A stretch of 53,372 bases of DNA from Tepidimonas charontis (GCF_007556685.1 NZ_VJON01000016.1:1-53372); one strand, 5' to 3'; positions 39,588 through 50,344 are shown, numbered from the stretch's first letter. Notes: generated from the sequence alone by a model not told the origin. Translations and numbers: made by a program.

Positions 39588-39636
39588 GACTTCGGCAGGA
39601 CACGCCGCCTGCGGCCGAAGTCGGCCTCAGGCGGCG
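39588..39636 (-). other. interleaved inverted repeats at the prs-rplY boundary (possible alternative RNA hairpins)
   Basis: Two perfect 9-bp inverted repeats interlock. One is 39603-39611 (CGCCGCCTG) with 39628-39636, and it overlaps the prs stop codon. The other is 39588-39596 (GACTTCGGC) with 39614-39622. In the transcript the arm order is A-B-A'-B', so the two stems compete or form a pseudoknot. No T-run follows in the direction of transcription. Confidence 0.5.
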
Positions 39637-40613
39637 TTTTCCATTTCTGCAAACAGGTTCATCACCGACTCGCCCGTGGCGATGCGCGCGATCGTCTCGG
39701 CAAACAACGGCGCCACGTCGAGCTGGCGGATCTTGGGGCAGGCACGCGCCGCCTCACTCAACGGGATGGTGTTGGTGACGACGAGCTCATCCAACGCATC
39801 GCCCTTGGCCACACGCTCCACCGCTGGGCCGGACAAGATGGGGTGGGTGACGTAGGCGAAGACCTTCTCGGCTCCGCGCGCTTTGAGCACTTCGGCGGCT
39901 TTGACCAGCGTCCCGGCGGTGTCCACCATATCGTCCATGATGACGCAGTGGCGGCCTTCGATGTCGCCGATGACGTGCATCACCTCCGAGACGTTGGGCT
40001 TGGGGCGGCGCTTGTCGATGATGGCCATGTCGCAGTCGAGTTGCTTGGCCAGCGCGCGCGCGCGCACCACGCCGCCGACGTCGGGCGACACCACCAGCAG
40101 GTTCGGGTATTGCTTGCGGCGCAAGTCGCCTAGCAGCACGGGCGAGGCGTAGATATTGTCGACCGGAATGTCGAAAAAGCCCTGGATCTGGTCGGCGTGC
40201 AGGTCCATGGTCAGCACGCGCTCCACGCCCACCACCTGCAGCATGTTGGCCACCACCTTGGCGCTGATGGGCACCCGGCTGGAGCGTGGACGGCGGTCTT
40301 GTCGCGCATAGCCGAAGTAGGGGATGACGGCCGAGATGCGCGCGGCCGAGGCGCGTTTGAGCGCATCGACCATGATGACGAGCTCCATCAGGTTCTCGTT
40401 GGTGGGCGCGCAGGTGGGCTGGATGACGAACACGTCGCGCGCGCGTACGTTTTGCCCGATCTCGACCGTGACTTCGCCGTCAGAGAAGCGACCGACGTGA
40501 GCGGCGCCGAGCGTGGTGCCCAGGTAGCGGGCGATGTCGGCCGCCAGCACTGGGTTGGCGTTGCCGGTAAACAGCATGAAATCAGGGGTATGCGCTGGCG
40601 TCGAGCGTTCCAT
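39627..40613 (-). CDS. prs: ribose-phosphate pyrophosphokinase (PRPP synthetase)
   Basis: Makes PRPP from ribose-5-phosphate and ATP for purine, pyrimidine, NAD and His/Trp synthesis. The 328-residue canonical class I enzyme shows [64 protein letters not shown], the catalytic-loop [11 protein letters not shown] and the PRPP loop [16 protein letters not shown] 40613 is the likely start; ATG 40577 (MLFTGNANP) is possible. An in-frame extension to 40730 runs through tRNA-Gln and is rejected. It lies in the lolB-ispE-tRNA-Gln-prs-rplY order typical of betaproteobacteria. Confidence 0.97.
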   Translation of the reverse strand: MERSTPAHTPDFMLFTGNANPVLAADIARYLGTTLGAAHVGRFSDGEVTVEIGQNVRARDVFVIQPTCAPTNENLMELVIMVDALKRASAARISAVIPYFGYARQDRRPRSSRVPISAKVVANMLQVVGVERVLTMDLHADQIQGFFDIPVDNIYASPVLLGDLRRKQYPNLLVVSPDVGGVVRARALAKQLDCDMAIIDKRRPKPNVSEVMHVIGDIEGRHCVIMDDMVDTAGTLVKAAEVLKARGAEKVFAYVTHPILSGPAVERVAKGDALDELVVTNTIPLSEAARACPKIRQLDVAPLFAETIARIATGESVMNLFAEMENAA

Positions 40614-40642
40614 GGACTTTACCGGCACGGGGATGGGTGTTT

Positions 40643-40719
40643 TGGCAGGGGAGGAAGGATTCGAACCCTCGCATGTCGGAATCAAAATCCGATGCCTTAA
40701 CCAACTTGGCGACTCCCCT
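40643..40719 (-). tRNA. tRNA-Gln (anticodon TTG)
   Basis: The 77-base minus-strand sequence folds as a tRNA. The acceptor is AGGGGAG/CTCCCCT with discriminator G and encoded CCA, the D arm GCC...GGC, the anticodon stem TCGGA/TCCGA with loop TTTTGAT (anticodon TTG), and the T arm GAGGG-TTCGAAT-CCTTC. It lies between ispE and prs, reading in the same direction, as in many proteobacteria, and is probably cut from a longer transcript. Confidence 0.96.
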
Positions 40720-40761
40720 ACACAGGACAACCGCTGACGCGATCGACCTCATGCAGTGTTG

Positions 40762-41688
40762 CTACTCGTGTTCAGCAGCAAGACTCAAATTATAGCATCC
40801 TTTTTGCCACACGAGCAGCGGATGTTCTTGCAGTCCATTGCACACACGCACCTGCCAATTGGCCGGCCACGTTGCGGCACGCAGTGCCGCTTCGTCGTCG
40901 GCCGAGCGCAACGCCGCGAAGACCGCGCTGCCGGAACCCGTCATGCGCGGCTGCAAACCGAGGCCGCGCAGGCGTTGCAACGCGTCATCGACTTCGGCAC
41001 ACAGCCGGGTGGCGACGGACTGCAAATCGTTGCTGCCCCAGGTCCCCCGGGCGATGGCCGCGCAGGCGTCTGAGTCAGCGACAACGTCGGCCATTGTAGC
41101 AGCGGGCGTGTCGCGTTTGAGGGTCGGGGCGGAAAAAATCGCCGCCGTGGGTACTCCCGTCGCCGGTTTGACCACCACCCAGCGCTGGGCCGGCAAATCG
41201 ATGGGCTGCAGCCGCTCGCCAATGCCTTCCACCCAGGCGGTGCGGCCGCCGACGAAAAACGGCACGTCCGCACCGAGCGTGAGCGCCAAGCGCAACAAGC
41301 GTTCGGTTGGCCAATGCAGGCCCCACAAGCGGTTGAGCGCCAACAGGGTGCTGGCGGCGTCGCTGGAGCCGCCGCCCAAGCCGGCCTGTTGCGGGATGCG
41401 TTTTTCCAGCACGATGTGCGCGCCATCCGGGCAGCCGCTGGCGGCTTGCAGCGCGCGTGCGGCGCGCAGACACAGGTCATCGGTGGGTAACGCCGGTGTG
41501 TCGGCCTCGATGCCGAGATCTTGGCGCGACAGCCGCCCGTCACTGCGTCGTTCGACGTGCAGCGTGTCGGCCCAATCGATCAAACAGAAGACCGACTGCA
41601 GCTCGTGGTAGCCGTCGGCGCGACGGCCCGTGACGTGCAGGAAGAGGTTGAGCTTGGCGGGCGCGGGGATATCGAGCAGGCGCAGCAT
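40762..41688 (-). CDS. ispE: 4-diphosphocytidyl-2-C-methyl-D-erythritol kinase
   Basis: GHMP-family kinase that phosphorylates CDP-methylerythritol in the MEP isoprenoid pathway. The 308-residue protein begins with PAPAKLNLFLHVTGRRADGYHEL, has the ATP-binding glycine loop P-Q-Q-A-GLGGGSSDAAS near residues 100-113, LGADVPFF carrying the catalytic Asp, and the C-terminal MTGSGSAVFA. It follows lolB by three bases and precedes tRNA-Gln. Confidence 0.96.
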   Translation of the reverse strand: MLRLLDIPAPAKLNLFLHVTGRRADGYHELQSVFCLIDWADTLHVERRSDGRLSRQDLGIEADTPALPTDDLCLRAARALQAASGCPDGAHIVLEKRIPQQAGLGGGSSDAASTLLALNRLWGLHWPTERLLRLALTLGADVPFFVGGRTAWVEGIGERLQPIDLPAQRWVVVKPATGVPTAAIFSAPTLKRDTPAATMADVVADSDACAAIARGTWGSNDLQSVATRLCAEVDDALQRLRGLGLQPRMTGSGSAVFAALRSADDEAALRAATWPANWQVRVCNGLQEHPLLVWQKGCYNLSLAAEHE

Positions 41689-41691
41689 GGG

Positions 41692-42174
41692 TCAGTGCCA
41701 GAGCAGGCGCAGATCAGCCTCGGGGGCAGGGGTCAGGCGTCGGGCCCGCAGCCGCCCCTGCGGCTGTTCGCTCAAGTCCACCTCCCACCCCGGCAGGGGA
41801 TGGGGACGACCGGCTAGCCAGTCGAGCACGGCAGTCACGGGCACCGCGGCGCCGATCAGATCGGCGGTCAGCGCGGCCAGGTCGGGGTAGGGCGCGGGCT
41901 GGCCGTCGCCGCGGTCGAGCCAGGCGCCCGTTGGACTCCAGCGGACTTCGGCGGCTTGCGCGCCCAGCGGCCCAAACAAGCGCAGCACCCCTGCCTGCGC
42001 GGTGCCTTCCAGTTCGAAGACGGCGCTGAAGCGCTGCGGCGGGTCGCTGGCCAAGCTCAGCACCAGGCGCCCGCTCCATGTCGCCGCTGGTGTGGGGGGC
42101 GGGGGTGTGGCGCAGGCTGCCAGCAGCCCAGCGGCCACCGCGAGGAATGCACGACGCAAGCGGCAACCGAGCAT
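41692..42174 (-). CDS. lolB: outer membrane lipoprotein LolB
   Basis: Outer-membrane lipoprotein that receives lipoproteins from LolA and inserts them in the outer membrane. The 160-residue precursor has a lipoprotein signal with lipobox L-A-A-C, lipidated Cys at 21 ([11 protein letters not shown]). The mature part ([39 protein letters not shown]) matches the LolB beta-sheet start, and [16 protein letters not shown] is the conserved later block. It is shorter than E. coli LolB (207). ATG 42174 sits two bases after the TPR gene stop, and ispE follows after three bases, so the three are one operon. Confidence 0.9.
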   Translation of the reverse strand: MLGCRLRRAFLAVAAGLLAACATPPPPTPAATWSGRLVLSLASDPPQRFSAVFELEGTAQAGVLRLFGPLGAQAAEVRWSPTGAWLDRGDGQPAPYPDLAALTADLIGAAVPVTAVLDWLAGRPHPLPGWEVDLSEQPQGRLRARRLTPAPEADLRLLWH

Positions 42175-42176
42175 GG

Positions 42177-43607
42177 TCAGAGCTCGACGCCGAGGCGTTG
42201 CAGGGTGGCGCGCAGTGTGCGGTGGCGCGCATCCAGCTCCAAGCCTTGGCGCCAGATGGCGCGGGCCTCGTCGCGCTCGCCCAGCACCCACAAGACTTCG
42301 CCGAGGTGGGCGGCGATTTCGGCATCGGGGCGGCGCCGCATGGCATCGGTGAGCAGGCGGCGCGCTTCGGTCAAGTTCCCGAGCCGAAATTCGACCCAAC
42401 CCAGGCTGTCGATGATGTAGGCGTCGTCGGGGGCGCGGCGCAGCGCTTCTTCGATCAGCGCCTTGGCTTCGTTCAAGCGCACGCCGCGGTCGGCCAGTGC
42501 ATAGCCGAGCGCGTTGTAGGGGTGGGGGTCGTCCGGGCGGCGGGCGATGAGGTCGCGCAGCAGCCGCTCCATCTCGTCGAGGCGGTCGAGCCGCTCGGCC
42601 AGCATCGCCAGATCGTATTGCAGGTCGGTTTGCTCAGGGTCGGCCGCCACCGCGGCCGCCAGCACCTCGTAGGCGGCAAGCGCTTGGTCGTGGTCGCGCA
42701 GCAGGCGCGCTTCGGCTTGACGCAGCCGCGCCCGGTCGTCGGCCGTGCGTGGCGTCGGCTCGCGCAACAGCGCCAGACCCTCGTCCAGGCGCCCGCGTTC
42801 GGCCAATGCATTGGCGTAAGCGATACGCACGGCCACCTCGGTCTGCGCCCCCGCCGCGCTCAGGTGGCGCTGCAGCAAGGCTTCGGCTTCTTGCGGGTAC
42901 GCTTCCAGCAGCCCCAGCGCCAGTGCCGCGGCTGCCGTGGAGCGGGCATCGGCCTGCAGCGCACGCCGCGCCGATTGCAGCGCCTCGCTCGTGCGCCCTT
43001 TTTGCGCTTGTACCCGCCCCAGCGCCGCCCAGGCGGCGGCAGCCACCGCCGTGTTGCCGCGCAGCCATGGCTCCAGCGCCGTGCGCGCGGCCGCGAGCGC
43101 CCGCTCGGGCTCGTCCACGCGGCCAAGTATCAAGGGCACCACCCCGATGATGGTGGGGCGCCGCTCGGCGTCGGTGGCGCGAATCCAGTCACGCAGCACT
43201 GGGCCGATGTCGTCGGTGCGCTGCAGACCCAACAACAATTGCAGCTGGGTGCGCCACGCGTCGTCGTCGCCGGGCAGCGCACGCGCCCAGGCCTGCGCCG
43301 CCTCCAGCGCGGCGTTGCCCGCGCGCGCCTGCACGGCAATCTCGACCGCGCGCCGAAACAGGGCTGCCTCCTGCGTGCGGCGCGCCGCGTCCAACACCAG
43401 GGAATAGGCGCTGCCCGGGTCGTCACGCCGCTGCAGCTCGGCCAGCAGCAGTTGGTAGAACAACTCGGCGTCCAGTGCCGAGCGGGCGACGGTGACTGCA
43501 TCGGCTGCGCCGCCATCCGCAGCCGTGCGGGGGGGCTCCTGAGCCGCGACGGGCGCCAGCGCCAGACTCAGGCACACGGGAAGCACGAGGGAGCGCAGGC
43601 GCGGCAT
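42177..43607 (-). CDS. TPR-repeat protein with signal peptide
   Basis: Periplasmic or envelope-associated tetratricopeptide protein of 476 residues. The signal peptide is at about 1-22 ([23 protein letters not shown]). The rest is a solenoid of helix pairs with TPR-like patterns such as [55 protein letters not shown] and [18 protein letters not shown], giving around ten repeats. It is the first gene before lolB and ispE, an order widely seen in betaproteobacteria, which hints at a role in envelope or lipoprotein biology. No enzymatic motif is present and the binding partner is unknown. Confidence 0.88.
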   Translation of the reverse strand: MPRLRSLVLPVCLSLALAPVAAQEPPRTAADGGAADAVTVARSALDAELFYQLLLAELQRRDDPGSAYSLVLDAARRTQEAALFRRAVEIAVQARAGNAALEAAQAWARALPGDDDAWRTQLQLLLGLQRTDDIGPVLRDWIRATDAERRPTIIGVVPLILGRVDEPERALAAARTALEPWLRGNTAVAAAAWAALGRVQAQKGRTSEALQSARRALQADARSTAAAALALGLLEAYPQEAEALLQRHLSAAGAQTEVAVRIAYANALAERGRLDEGLALLREPTPRTADDRARLRQAEARLLRDHDQALAAYEVLAAAVAADPEQTDLQYDLAMLAERLDRLDEMERLLRDLIARRPDDPHPYNALGYALADRGVRLNEAKALIEEALRRAPDDAYIIDSLGWVEFRLGNLTEARRLLTDAMRRRPDAEIAAHLGEVLWVLGERDEARAIWRQGLELDARHRTLRATLQRLGVEL

Positions 43608-43685
43608 GGCAGGGGTCCATCGGTCGGGTGGTCGTCGATGATAATCGACCCATCGCCACGCTGCATTCTGCACAGAGAAGCGCCC

Positions 43686-44498
43686 ATGCCAGAGTTGCCA
43701 GAGGTCGAGGTCACGCGCCGCCGCATCGTGGCGCCAATGCTGGGCGCCCGCATCACCGGGGTACGCCTGGGGGCGCCCCTGCGTTGGCCCCTGGGCATCG
43801 AGCCGACGGCCCTGGTGGGGCGGCGGGTGCAGCAGGTGGGGCGGCGCGGCAAATATTTGCTCATCGAGCTCGACCACGGCGGGCTGTTGCTGCATCTGGG
43901 TATGTCGGGCAGCCTAGCATGGTGGGACGATGCGCCGCCACCGGGCCGGCACGACCACTTCGACTTGTGCACCGACCGCGGCACACTGCGCCTGCACGAT
44001 CCACGCCGCTTCGGGGCCGTGTTGTACGTGGACGGCGCAGAGGATGCGCGGGCGCGCAAGCTGCTGGGCGCTCTGGGCGTGGAGCCGTTGGAGCCGGCGT
44101 TCGAACCGGTGTCGTTTCATGCCGCGCTGCGTGGGCGGCGCGCGCCGATCAAATCGGTCTTGCTGGCGGGCGACGTGGTGGTGGGCGTGGGCAATATTTA
44201 CGCCAGCGAAGCCCTGTTTCGCGCCGGCATTCGGCCCACCACACCGGCCTCGCGCCTGGGCCGCACCCGTGTGGCGCGCCTGCACGCCGCCATTCGCGAG
44301 GTGTTGCAGCGGGCGCTCGATGTCGGCGGCAGCACGTTGCGCGACTTCCGTGTCAACGGGCAGGACGGGCACTTCCAGCTCGAATTGTGGGTGTACGGTC
44401 GCGCCGGCGAGCCGTGTCGGGTGTGCGGCACGCCGATCCGCGCCATCCGACTGGGGCAGCGCTCGACCTTCTATTGCCCCCGTTGCCAGCCGCGCTGA
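43686..44498 (+). CDS. mutM: formamidopyrimidine-DNA glycosylase
   Basis: Base-excision repair glycosylase/AP lyase that removes 8-oxoguanine and formamidopyrimidines. The 270-residue protein has the catalytic N terminus PELPEVE (P2 nucleophile, E3), the Lys of GRRGKYLL near residue 57, [19 protein letters not shown] and the C-terminal zinc finger C-x2-C-x16-C-x2-C (CRVCGT ... YCPRC). ATG 43686 is fixed by the need to expose P2. A GATAAT at 43640-43645 may be its -10. It precedes mutY by 23 bases; together they form the GO repair system. Confidence 0.97.
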   Translation: MPELPEVEVTRRRIVAPMLGARITGVRLGAPLRWPLGIEPTALVGRRVQQVGRRGKYLLIELDHGGLLLHLGMSGSLAWWDDAPPPGRHDHFDLCTDRGTLRLHDPRRFGAVLYVDGAEDARARKLLGALGVEPLEPAFEPVSFHAALRGRRAPIKSVLLAGDVVVGVGNIYASEALFRAGIRPTTPASRLGRTRVARLHAAIREVLQRALDVGGSTLRDFRVNGQDGHFQLELWVYGRAGEPCRVCGTPIRAIRLGQRSTFYCPRCQPR

Positions 44499-44521
44499 AG
44501 CGTGACGACGTTCGATTGGTG

Positions 44522-45712
44522 ATGGGCACCAACGAACCTGTTACCACGGTCGCGGGCGAGCACGGCGACGGCCAGGTGGGTCGGTTGGCCCTCGACCATG
44601 TCACGGCGGGCGGCGCCGCCAGCGACCTGTTCGCCCGCGTGGTGGCGTGGCAGCGCCGCTGCGGCCGCCACGATTTGCCCTGGCAGCGCACGCGCGACCC
44701 GTATCGGGTGTGGCTGTCGGAGATCATGTTGCAGCAGACCCAGGTGCGCACGGTGCGGGGCTACTACGAGCGCTTTTTGCAGCGCTTCCCCGATGTGCAG
44801 GCACTGGCCGCGGCCGAGCTGGACGAGGTGCTGGCGCTGTGGAGCGGGCTGGGCTACTACAGCCGTGCGCGCCATTTGCATGCGTGCGCTCGTTGGGTGG
44901 TGCAGCGGTATGGCGGACGCTTTCCCGCCGACGCCGACGCACTGGCGGCGCTGCCCGGCATCGGGCCTTCGACGGCGGCGGCCATCGCGGCGTTTTGTTT
45001 CGGCCAGCGGCGCTCGATCCTGGACGGCAACGTACGCCGTGTGCTGACGCGCCTGTGGGCGTGGGACGACACCACGGCTGCCGGACGGCGTCGCTTGTGG
45101 CAAGCCGCGCAGGACGCGATTGCGCCGACGGCCAGCGCCGAAGACATGGCCGCCTACACCCAGGGCCTGATGGACTTGGGGGCGACCGTGTGCACGCGCA
45201 GCCGGCCGCGTTGCGGTGCCTGTCCGCTGGCCGATCGGTGTGCGGCGCACGGTGCGGGGCAGCCCGAGGCGTGGCCGCGGCCGCGCCCGGCCACCGCGCG
45301 CCAGTCGCTGACATGGTGGCTGCCGCTGTTCGAAGCGCCGGACGGACGTTGGTGGCTGCAGCGCCGCCCAGGGCGCGGGGTCTGGGCCGGGTTGTGGGCG
45401 CCACCGGTGTTGACCGCGGCGCCCGCGCTGGCGGCCTGGCGGCAGGCGGGCGTCGAAGTCCGGGCCGAGACGCCTTTTCGGCACGCGTTGACGCACCGCG
45501 AGCTCACGCTGCATCCGCTGCGGTGTCGGTGGGGGTGGGGACGCGGGCCAGACGACCGGGGCTCGCCGCCTGCGCTGCCGGCCGAGGTGGGCGCGCCCGA
45601 TCAGGGGGCGTGGTGGTCGCCCGCACAAGCGCTGTCGCTGGGGCTGCCGGCGCCGGTGCGGCGCTGGCTCCAAAAACTCGTGTCCGACAGCTGCCCCTCC
45701 AATTCGCGGTGA
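44522..45712 (+). CDS. mutY: adenine DNA glycosylase
   Basis: Removes adenine mispaired with 8-oxoguanine. The 396-residue protein has the HhH-GPD core: [24 protein letters not shown], Hh[13 protein letters not shown], the catalytic Asp in [10 protein letters not shown], and the [4Fe-4S] loop C-x6-C-x2-C-x5-C ([17 protein letters not shown]). A NUDIX-like C-terminal domain that reads 8-oxoG covers about 255-390. About 20-30 poorly conserved residues precede the core, so the start is not certain; GTG 44519 is also possible. The last 112 bases overlap the convergent rapZ gene. Confidence 0.94.
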   Translation: MGTNEPVTTVAGEHGDGQVGRLALDHVTAGGAASDLFARVVAWQRRCGRHDLPWQRTRDPYRVWLSEIMLQQTQVRTVRGYYERFLQRFPDVQALAAAELDEVLALWSGLGYYSRARHLHACARWVVQRYGGRFPADADALAALPGIGPSTAAAIAAFCFGQRRSILDGNVRRVLTRLWAWDDTTAAGRRRLWQAAQDAIAPTASAEDMAAYTQGLMDLGATVCTRSRPRCGACPLADRCAAHGAGQPEAWPRPRPATARQSLTWWLPLFEAPDGRWWLQRRPGRGVWAGLWAPPVLTAAPALAAWRQAGVEVRAETPFRHALTHRELTLHPLRCRWGWGRGPDDRGSPPALPAEVGAPDQGAWWSPAQALSLGLPAPVRRWLQKLVSDSCPSNSR

Positions 45713-46569
45713 CGCCGCTGCACCGACCAGTGTTGGGCGAAGTGCGCCGCCAAGCGCTCCACCAGATAGACCGAGCGATGCTGCCCGCCCGTGCAGCCCA
45801 CCGCCACCGTGACGTAGCTGCGGTGGTCGCGCACCATGGCCGGCAGCCAATGCTGCAGAAAGCCGATGATGTGCGACAGCATCGTCGCCACCTCGGGCTC
45901 GGCGTCCAGGTACGCCGCCACCGCTGCATCCAACCCGGTCAGCGCTCGCAACGCGGGCTCGTAGTGCGGGTTGGGCAGCATGCGCACGTCGAAGACGAAA
46001 TCGGCGTCCATCGGCACGCCGCGCTTGAAGGCGAAGGATTCGAACACCAAGGCAAGCGGTGCGCCGCGGCGCACGAGCAGGGTTTTGACCTCGGTGCGCA
46101 GCTGCGCGGCCTTGAGCTGGCTGGTGTCGATGACCAGCGCGCCCTCGCGCAACGGGGCCAGCAGATCGCGCTCCATGGCCAGCGCTTCCACCAGCGCCCG
46201 GCGGGTGTCGCCGCCGTCGCGCGCCGACAGCGGGTGCATGCGCCGGGTTTCCGAGTAGCGGCGAATCAGCACCTCGTCGGTGGCGTCCAGATACAACACC
46301 GTGAGATCGATGCCACGCGCGCGCAGCGCTGCCAAGCGCTGCGGCAGGCCGGGCAGGGACGAGGCACTGCGCACGTCCATCGCCACTGCCATGTGCTCGA
46401 CCCGGTGCGCGCGTTCGACCTCGACGAACGCCTCCAACAGCTCCGGCGGTAGGTTGTCCACGCAGTAGTAGCCCGCGTCTTCCAGCGCGTGCAGCGCCAC
46501 CGACTTGCCCGAGCCGGACATGCCGGTGATCAGCACCAACTGCAAAGAGGCGGGGGCGATCTCGCTCAT
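45601..46569 (-). CDS. rapZ: RNase adapter protein RapZ
   Basis: Nucleotide-binding RNA-binding adapter that directs RNase E to small RNAs such as GlmZ in enterobacteria. The 322-residue protein has the P-loop [26 protein letters not shown] near residues 16-40, [21 protein letters not shown], and the conserved C-terminal domain with [21 protein letters not shown] and [15 protein letters not shown]. About 25 C-terminal residues extend into DNA shared with mutY. It is coupled to recN by an ATGA overlap in the order nadK-recN-rapZ, rather than with hprK or ptsN as in many proteobacteria. Confidence 0.94.
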   Translation of the reverse strand: MSEIAPASLQLVLITGMSGSGKSVALHALEDAGYYCVDNLPPELLEAFVEVERAHRVEHMAVAMDVRSASSLPGLPQRLAALRARGIDLTVLYLDATDEVLIRRYSETRRMHPLSARDGGDTRRALVEALAMERDLLAPLREGALVIDTSQLKAAQLRTEVKTLLVRRGAPLALVFESFAFKRGVPMDADFVFDVRMLPNPHYEPALRALTGLDAAVAAYLDAEPEVATMLSHIIGFLQHWLPAMVRDHRSYVTVAVGCTGGQHRSVYLVERLAAHFAQHWSVQRRHRELEGQLSDTSFWSQRRTGAGSPSDSACAGDHHAP

Positions 46570-48212
46570 GGTTGCAGCAGCTCGCGTGCGTGGGCCAGCG
46601 AGGCTTCGGTGCCGGTGCCGCCCAGCATGCGTGCCAGCTCCTGCACGCGGGCCTCGCCGTCCAGTGGGGTGACGTCACTGACCGTGGCGCCGCCGACGGT
46701 GCGTTTGCGGACGTGCCAGTGGTGGTGCGCGCAGGCGGCCACTTGCGGCAGGTGCGTCACCGCCAGCACCTGCCGCTGCGTGCCCAGGCGTCGCATCAGG
46801 CGGCCGACCGTGTGCGCCACGGTGCCGCCGATGCCGCTGTCGATCTCGTCGAAGATCAGGGTGGGCGCCTCGCCCAGCGCGCTGGTGGCCACGGCAATGG
46901 CCAAGGCCAGGCGCGAGAGCTCGCCGCCGGAGGCAACCTTGGCCACCGGCCGCGGCGTGGCACCGGCGTGCCCGGCGACCAAAAACTCCACCCGTTCCAG
47001 GCCATACGCCTGCGCCTGTGCCAGCGGCTCCAGCTGCACCACGAAGCGGCCGCCACTCATGCCCAGACCCTGCATCGCGTCGGTGATGGCCGCCTGCAAC
47101 CGTTGTGCCGCTGGTACGCGCTGTTGCGACACCTGCCGCGCCGCCTGCAAAAACGCCTGTTCGGTCAGGGTTGCCGCTTGCCGCAGCGATTCCACGTCGC
47201 CTTGGCGTTGCACGTCGCGCAGCCGTTGCTGCCACGCGCGCCAGCGCTGGGGTAGCTCCTCGGGCGCGCAGCGGTAGCGCCGCGCCAGCGCCAGCCAGCG
47301 TGCCAGGCGCTCATCCAGCGCAGCCAGGGTCTCGGGCTGCAGCTCGGTACCCTGTGCGGCATGGGCCACGTCCCGACACACGTCGCCCACTTGATCCAGC
47401 GCCTGTTGCAGCACGGTGACCCATTCGCCGTAGCGCGGTTCGATGTGCTGGTGCTCGCGCAGGCGGCCGATGGCGTGCGCCAGCAGCGCGCGGGCATTGG
47501 GCTCGCCGGTGTCGAGCGCGTCCAGCGCCGCCTGGGCGGCGTCGATGAGGGCCTGCGCGTTGGCCAGCCGGGCGTGCTGGCGGTTGAGTTCGGGCCACTC
47601 GTCGTCGCCGGGGGCCAGCCGTGCGACCTCGTCGATCTGCCACTGCAGGCGTTCGCACTCCTGCTCGCGCGCGGCTTGGCCGGCTTCGGCTTCGCGCAGT
47701 GTCTCTTGCGCCGCGCGCCACGCCGTCCAGGCCGCCTGCAGGGCGCTGGTGTCGATGCGTCCATAGCGGTCGAGCAAGGCGCGCATCGCGTCGGGACGGG
47801 TGAGGCTTTGCCAAGCGTGCTGGCCATGAATGTCCACCAGCCAGGCACCCAGCTCGCGCAGCTGTGCCGCCGTCGCCGGACTGCCATTGATCCATGCGCG
47901 GCTGCGGCCCTGGGCATCGACCACGCGCCGCAGCAAGAGCGGCTCGTCCTCGGTGGCATCGAACCCTTGGTCCTGCAGCCACGCTTGGGCGGAAGCGGGG
48001 ACCTCGAATTCGCCTGCCACCTCGGCACGCGCGGCGCCTTCGCGCACCACCTGGGCTTCGGCCCGGCCGCCCAGCAGCAATTGCAGCGCATCGATCAGGA
48101 TCGACTTGCCGGCACCGGTTTCGCCCGTCAGGGCGGTAAAACCCGGCCCGGGCTCCAGTTCCAGCCGATCAACGATGACGAAGTCGCGCACCGTCAGGCG
48201 CCGCCAGCTCAT
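46566..48212 (-). CDS. recN: DNA repair protein RecN
   Basis: SMC-like ATPase for double-strand break repair. The 548-residue protein has the N-terminal Walker [15 protein letters not shown] near 31-44, two long helical coiled-coil arms (about 150-360, many Gln/Glu/Arg/Ala heptads), and C-terminal signature [14 protein letters not shown] with Walker [13 protein letters not shown]. It overlaps nadK upstream and rapZ downstream by ATGA, so all three are one coupled operon. No LexA box could be recognised by eye near the nadK start. Confidence 0.95.
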   Translation of the reverse strand: MSWRRLTVRDFVIVDRLELEPGPGFTALTGETGAGKSILIDALQLLLGGRAEAQVVREGAARAEVAGEFEVPASAQAWLQDQGFDATEDEPLLLRRVVDAQGRSRAWINGSPATAAQLRELGAWLVDIHGQHAWQSLTRPDAMRALLDRYGRIDTSALQAAWTAWRAAQETLREAEAGQAAREQECERLQWQIDEVARLAPGDDEWPELNRQHARLANAQALIDAAQAALDALDTGEPNARALLAHAIGRLREHQHIEPRYGEWVTVLQQALDQVGDVCRDVAHAAQGTELQPETLAALDERLARWLALARRYRCAPEELPQRWRAWQQRLRDVQRQGDVESLRQAATLTEQAFLQAARQVSQQRVPAAQRLQAAITDAMQGLGMSGGRFVVQLEPLAQAQAYGLERVEFLVAGHAGATPRPVAKVASGGELSRLALAIAVATSALGEAPTLIFDEIDSGIGGTVAHTVGRLMRRLGTQRQVLAVTHLPQVAACAHHHWHVRKRTVGGATVSDVTPLDGEARVQELARMLGGTGTEASLAHARELLQP

Positions 48213-49135
48213 GCCACCACTCCCTCGTTCCAGTGCAACTTGCGTCGTAGTGTGTCGAAGTAGCTCCAGCCCTGTGGGTGCAGCAGCCGCAGGGTATGCG
48301 CCGAGCGCCGCACCACGATGCGATCACCCGGCAGCAGGCTGGTGAAGGTTTGCATATCGAAATGCGCGCTGGGCTCGCGCCCGGCCACCACCACGATGGC
48401 GATCTCGCCGTCGCTGGGCAGCACGATCGGGCGGTTGGATAACGTGTGCGGGGCGATGGGCACCATCACCCAGCCGGCGATGGCTGGGTGCAGCAGCGGC
48501 CCGCCGGCCGACAGCGCATACGCGGTGGAGCCGGTGGGCGAGGCGATGATGAGTCCGTCGGCGCGCTGATTGGCCACGAAATGCCCATCCACCTCCACGC
48601 GCAGCTCCACCATGCTGGGCGCGCCGCCCCGGTTGACCACGACGTCGTTCATCGCGATGGTCTGAAAGATGCACGCGCCGTCACGCCAGACGCTGGCTTG
48701 CATCAGCGCCCGCTGCTCCTCCTCGTAGGCGCCGCGCAACATTGGCTGCAAGACGGCGGCGAAGCGCTCGAACGGGATGTCGGTGATGAAGCCGAGCCGC
48801 CCCTGGTTGATGCCCACCAGCGGCACACCGTAGGGGGCGAGTTGGCGACCGATGCCGAGCATCGTGCCGTCGCCGCCCACCACCAGCGCCAGCTCACAAT
48901 GGGCGCCGATGCCGGCCACATCCCGCACCGCGTCACCCAGCGGGCCCAAATGCAAGGCCGTGTCGCGCTCCAGGGTCACGTCGCAGCCCTGCTCGTGCAA
49001 AAAATGCACCACTTGCGCCAGCGCCTCGCGGCTGCCGCCGGCGTGGTACTTGCCCACCAGCGCCACCCGCTGGAATGGCCGCGCACGTGGCGCGGACGCA
49101 GAGGGCGACAGGGGCTGCACGGCAGGCGGATTCAT
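48209..49135 (-). CDS. nadK: NAD kinase
   Basis: Phosphorylates NAD to NADP. The 308-residue protein has the GGDG motif in [45 protein letters not shown], and the substrate-binding [26 protein letters not shown], all diagnostic. ATG 49135 (MNPPAVQ) is preferred; a TTG two codons upstream is possible. About 25 N-terminal residues are low-complexity before the conserved [12 protein letters not shown]. It heads the nadK-recN-rapZ operon and is divergent from hrcA with very little space, so the promoters must overlap the opposing coding starts. Confidence 0.95.
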   Translation of the reverse strand: MNPPAVQPLSPSASAPRARPFQRVALVGKYHAGGSREALAQVVHFLHEQGCDVTLERDTALHLGPLGDAVRDVAGIGAHCELALVVGGDGTMLGIGRQLAPYGVPLVGINQGRLGFITDIPFERFAAVLQPMLRGAYEEEQRALMQASVWRDGACIFQTIAMNDVVVNRGGAPSMVELRVEVDGHFVANQRADGLIIASPTGSTAYALSAGGPLLHPAIAGWVMVPIAPHTLSNRPIVLPSDGEIAIVVVAGREPSAHFDMQTFTSLLPGDRIVVRRSAHTLRLLHPQGWSYFDTLRRKLHWNEGVVA

Positions 49136-49170
49136 GCTCAAATTACACCATGGGACACGATGAGTTCTCG

Positions 49171-50193
49171 ATGTTAGACGAGCGATCGCGGTTGCTGTTG
49201 AAGGCGTTGGTCGAGCGCTACATCGCCGACGGTCAGCCCGTGGGCTCGCGCACCCTGTCTAAAGCCGCCGGGCTGGACCTGTCGCCGGCCACCATCCGCA
49301 ACGTCATGAGCGACCTGGAGGAGCTGGGCTTGGTGGCCAGTCCGCACACCTCGGCCGGCCGGGTGCCCACGCCGCGGGGCTATCGCTACTTCGTCGATAC
49401 GATGCTGACGGTGCGCCGCGCCGAGCTGTCGGCGTTGGAGGCGTTGCCCGCGCCGGCGCTGGCCGCCGAGCAGCCGCGCCAAGTCATCAGTCAGGCGGCG
49501 CAGCTGTTGTCGCAGCTGTCGCACTTCGTGGGCGTGGTGCGCGTGCCGCGCCGCCCGGTGGTCTTTCGCCACATCGAGTTTTTGCGCTTGTCCGAGCGCC
49601 GTGTCCTGGTCATCCTGGTGTCGCCCGACGGCGACGTGCAAAACCGCATCCTGCACCCCAGCAGCGAATTCACCCAGGAGCAGCTGCAAACCGCAGCCAA
49701 CTACCTCAACGCGCATTACGCCGGCCTGACGCTTGAGGCGGTGCGCGAGCGGCTGCGTCACGAGGTCGATGTGCTGCGCGGCGAAATCGCCGAAATGATG
49801 GTCAAGGCGGTGGAGGCTGGCCACGAGGCAGCCCAGCAGGACGAGGTCATCATCGCCGGCGAGCGCAATTTGCTGGAGGTGGACGACTTCGCGCGTGACA
49901 TGGGCAATTTGCGCAAGCTGTTCGATCTGTTCGAGCAAAAAACCCATGTCATGCGCCTGCTCGACATCTCGGCCCAGGCCGAAGGCGTCAGTATCTTCAT
50001 CGGGGGCGAAAGCCAGGTCGTGCCCTATGAGGAGCTGTCGGTGGTCAGTGCCCCCTACGAAGTGGGCGGGCAAGTGGTGGGCACGCTGGGCGTCATCGGC
50101 CCACAGCGCATGCCCTATGACCGCATGATCCAGATCGTCGACATCACCGCCAAGCTGGTGGGCAACGCGCTGAGCCAAACGCGGGGCGATTGA
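49171..50193 (+). CDS. hrcA: heat-inducible transcription repressor HrcA
   Basis: Repressor that binds CIRCE elements at chaperone operons such as groESL and dnaK and needs GroEL for folding. The 340-residue protein starts [29 protein letters not shown] and has the winged [33 protein letters not shown]. The dimerisation and GAF-like domains follow (IFIGGE near 290). ATG 49171 is chosen because homologues start MLDxR; ATG 49150 would add seven residues. No CIRCE palindrome (TTAGCACTC-N9-GAGTGCTAA) is visible in this window, so its targets lie elsewhere. Confidence 0.93.
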   Translation: MLDERSRLLLKALVERYIADGQPVGSRTLSKAAGLDLSPATIRNVMSDLEELGLVASPHTSAGRVPTPRGYRYFVDTMLTVRRAELSALEALPAPALAAEQPRQVISQAAQLLSQLSHFVGVVRVPRRPVVFRHIEFLRLSERRVLVILVSPDGDVQNRILHPSSEFTQEQLQTAANYLNAHYAGLTLEAVRERLRHEVDVLRGEIAEMMVKAVEAGHEAAQQDEVIIAGERNLLEVDDFARDMGNLRKLFDLFEQKTHVMRLLDISAQAEGVSIFIGGESQVVPYEELSVVSAPYEVGGQVVGTLGVIGPQRMPYDRMIQIVDITAKLVGNALSQTRGD

Positions 50194-50338
50194 GTCTGCG
50201 CGAGTAGCACATGGGCAAAATGCCATCGTCAGGCACTTGCCGTCGCGGACTGCTTGGCGCCGAAGCCAGAAAGACGGGTTTGTGGGTCGGTTGCCTCTGG
50301 GGGTGCTTGCGACGCGCCGGTGGCTGCCGCGGCCTTCG

Positions 50339-50344
50339 TACAAT
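50339..50344 (+). promoter_or_regulatory. -10 box of the CAT-anticodon tRNA
   Basis: TACAAT ends ten bases before the first base of the mature tRNA, the expected position for a dedicated tRNA promoter. The -35 region is GC-rich and unclear. Confidence 0.42.

Noticed and set aside
40614-40730. N-terminal extension of prs through tRNA-Gln
   Set aside because: The in-frame upstream codons cover the tRNA gene; the conserved Prs start lies after 40613.
40534-40737. Plus-strand frame containing [16 protein letters not shown]
   Set aside because: It is the antisense of tRNA-Gln plus the prs start, again a common tRNA-derived artefact.
49136-49170. CIRCE or LexA operator between nadK and hrcA
   Set aside because: The gap is too short and shows neither the TTAGCACTC inverted repeat nor a CTG-N10-CAG box.
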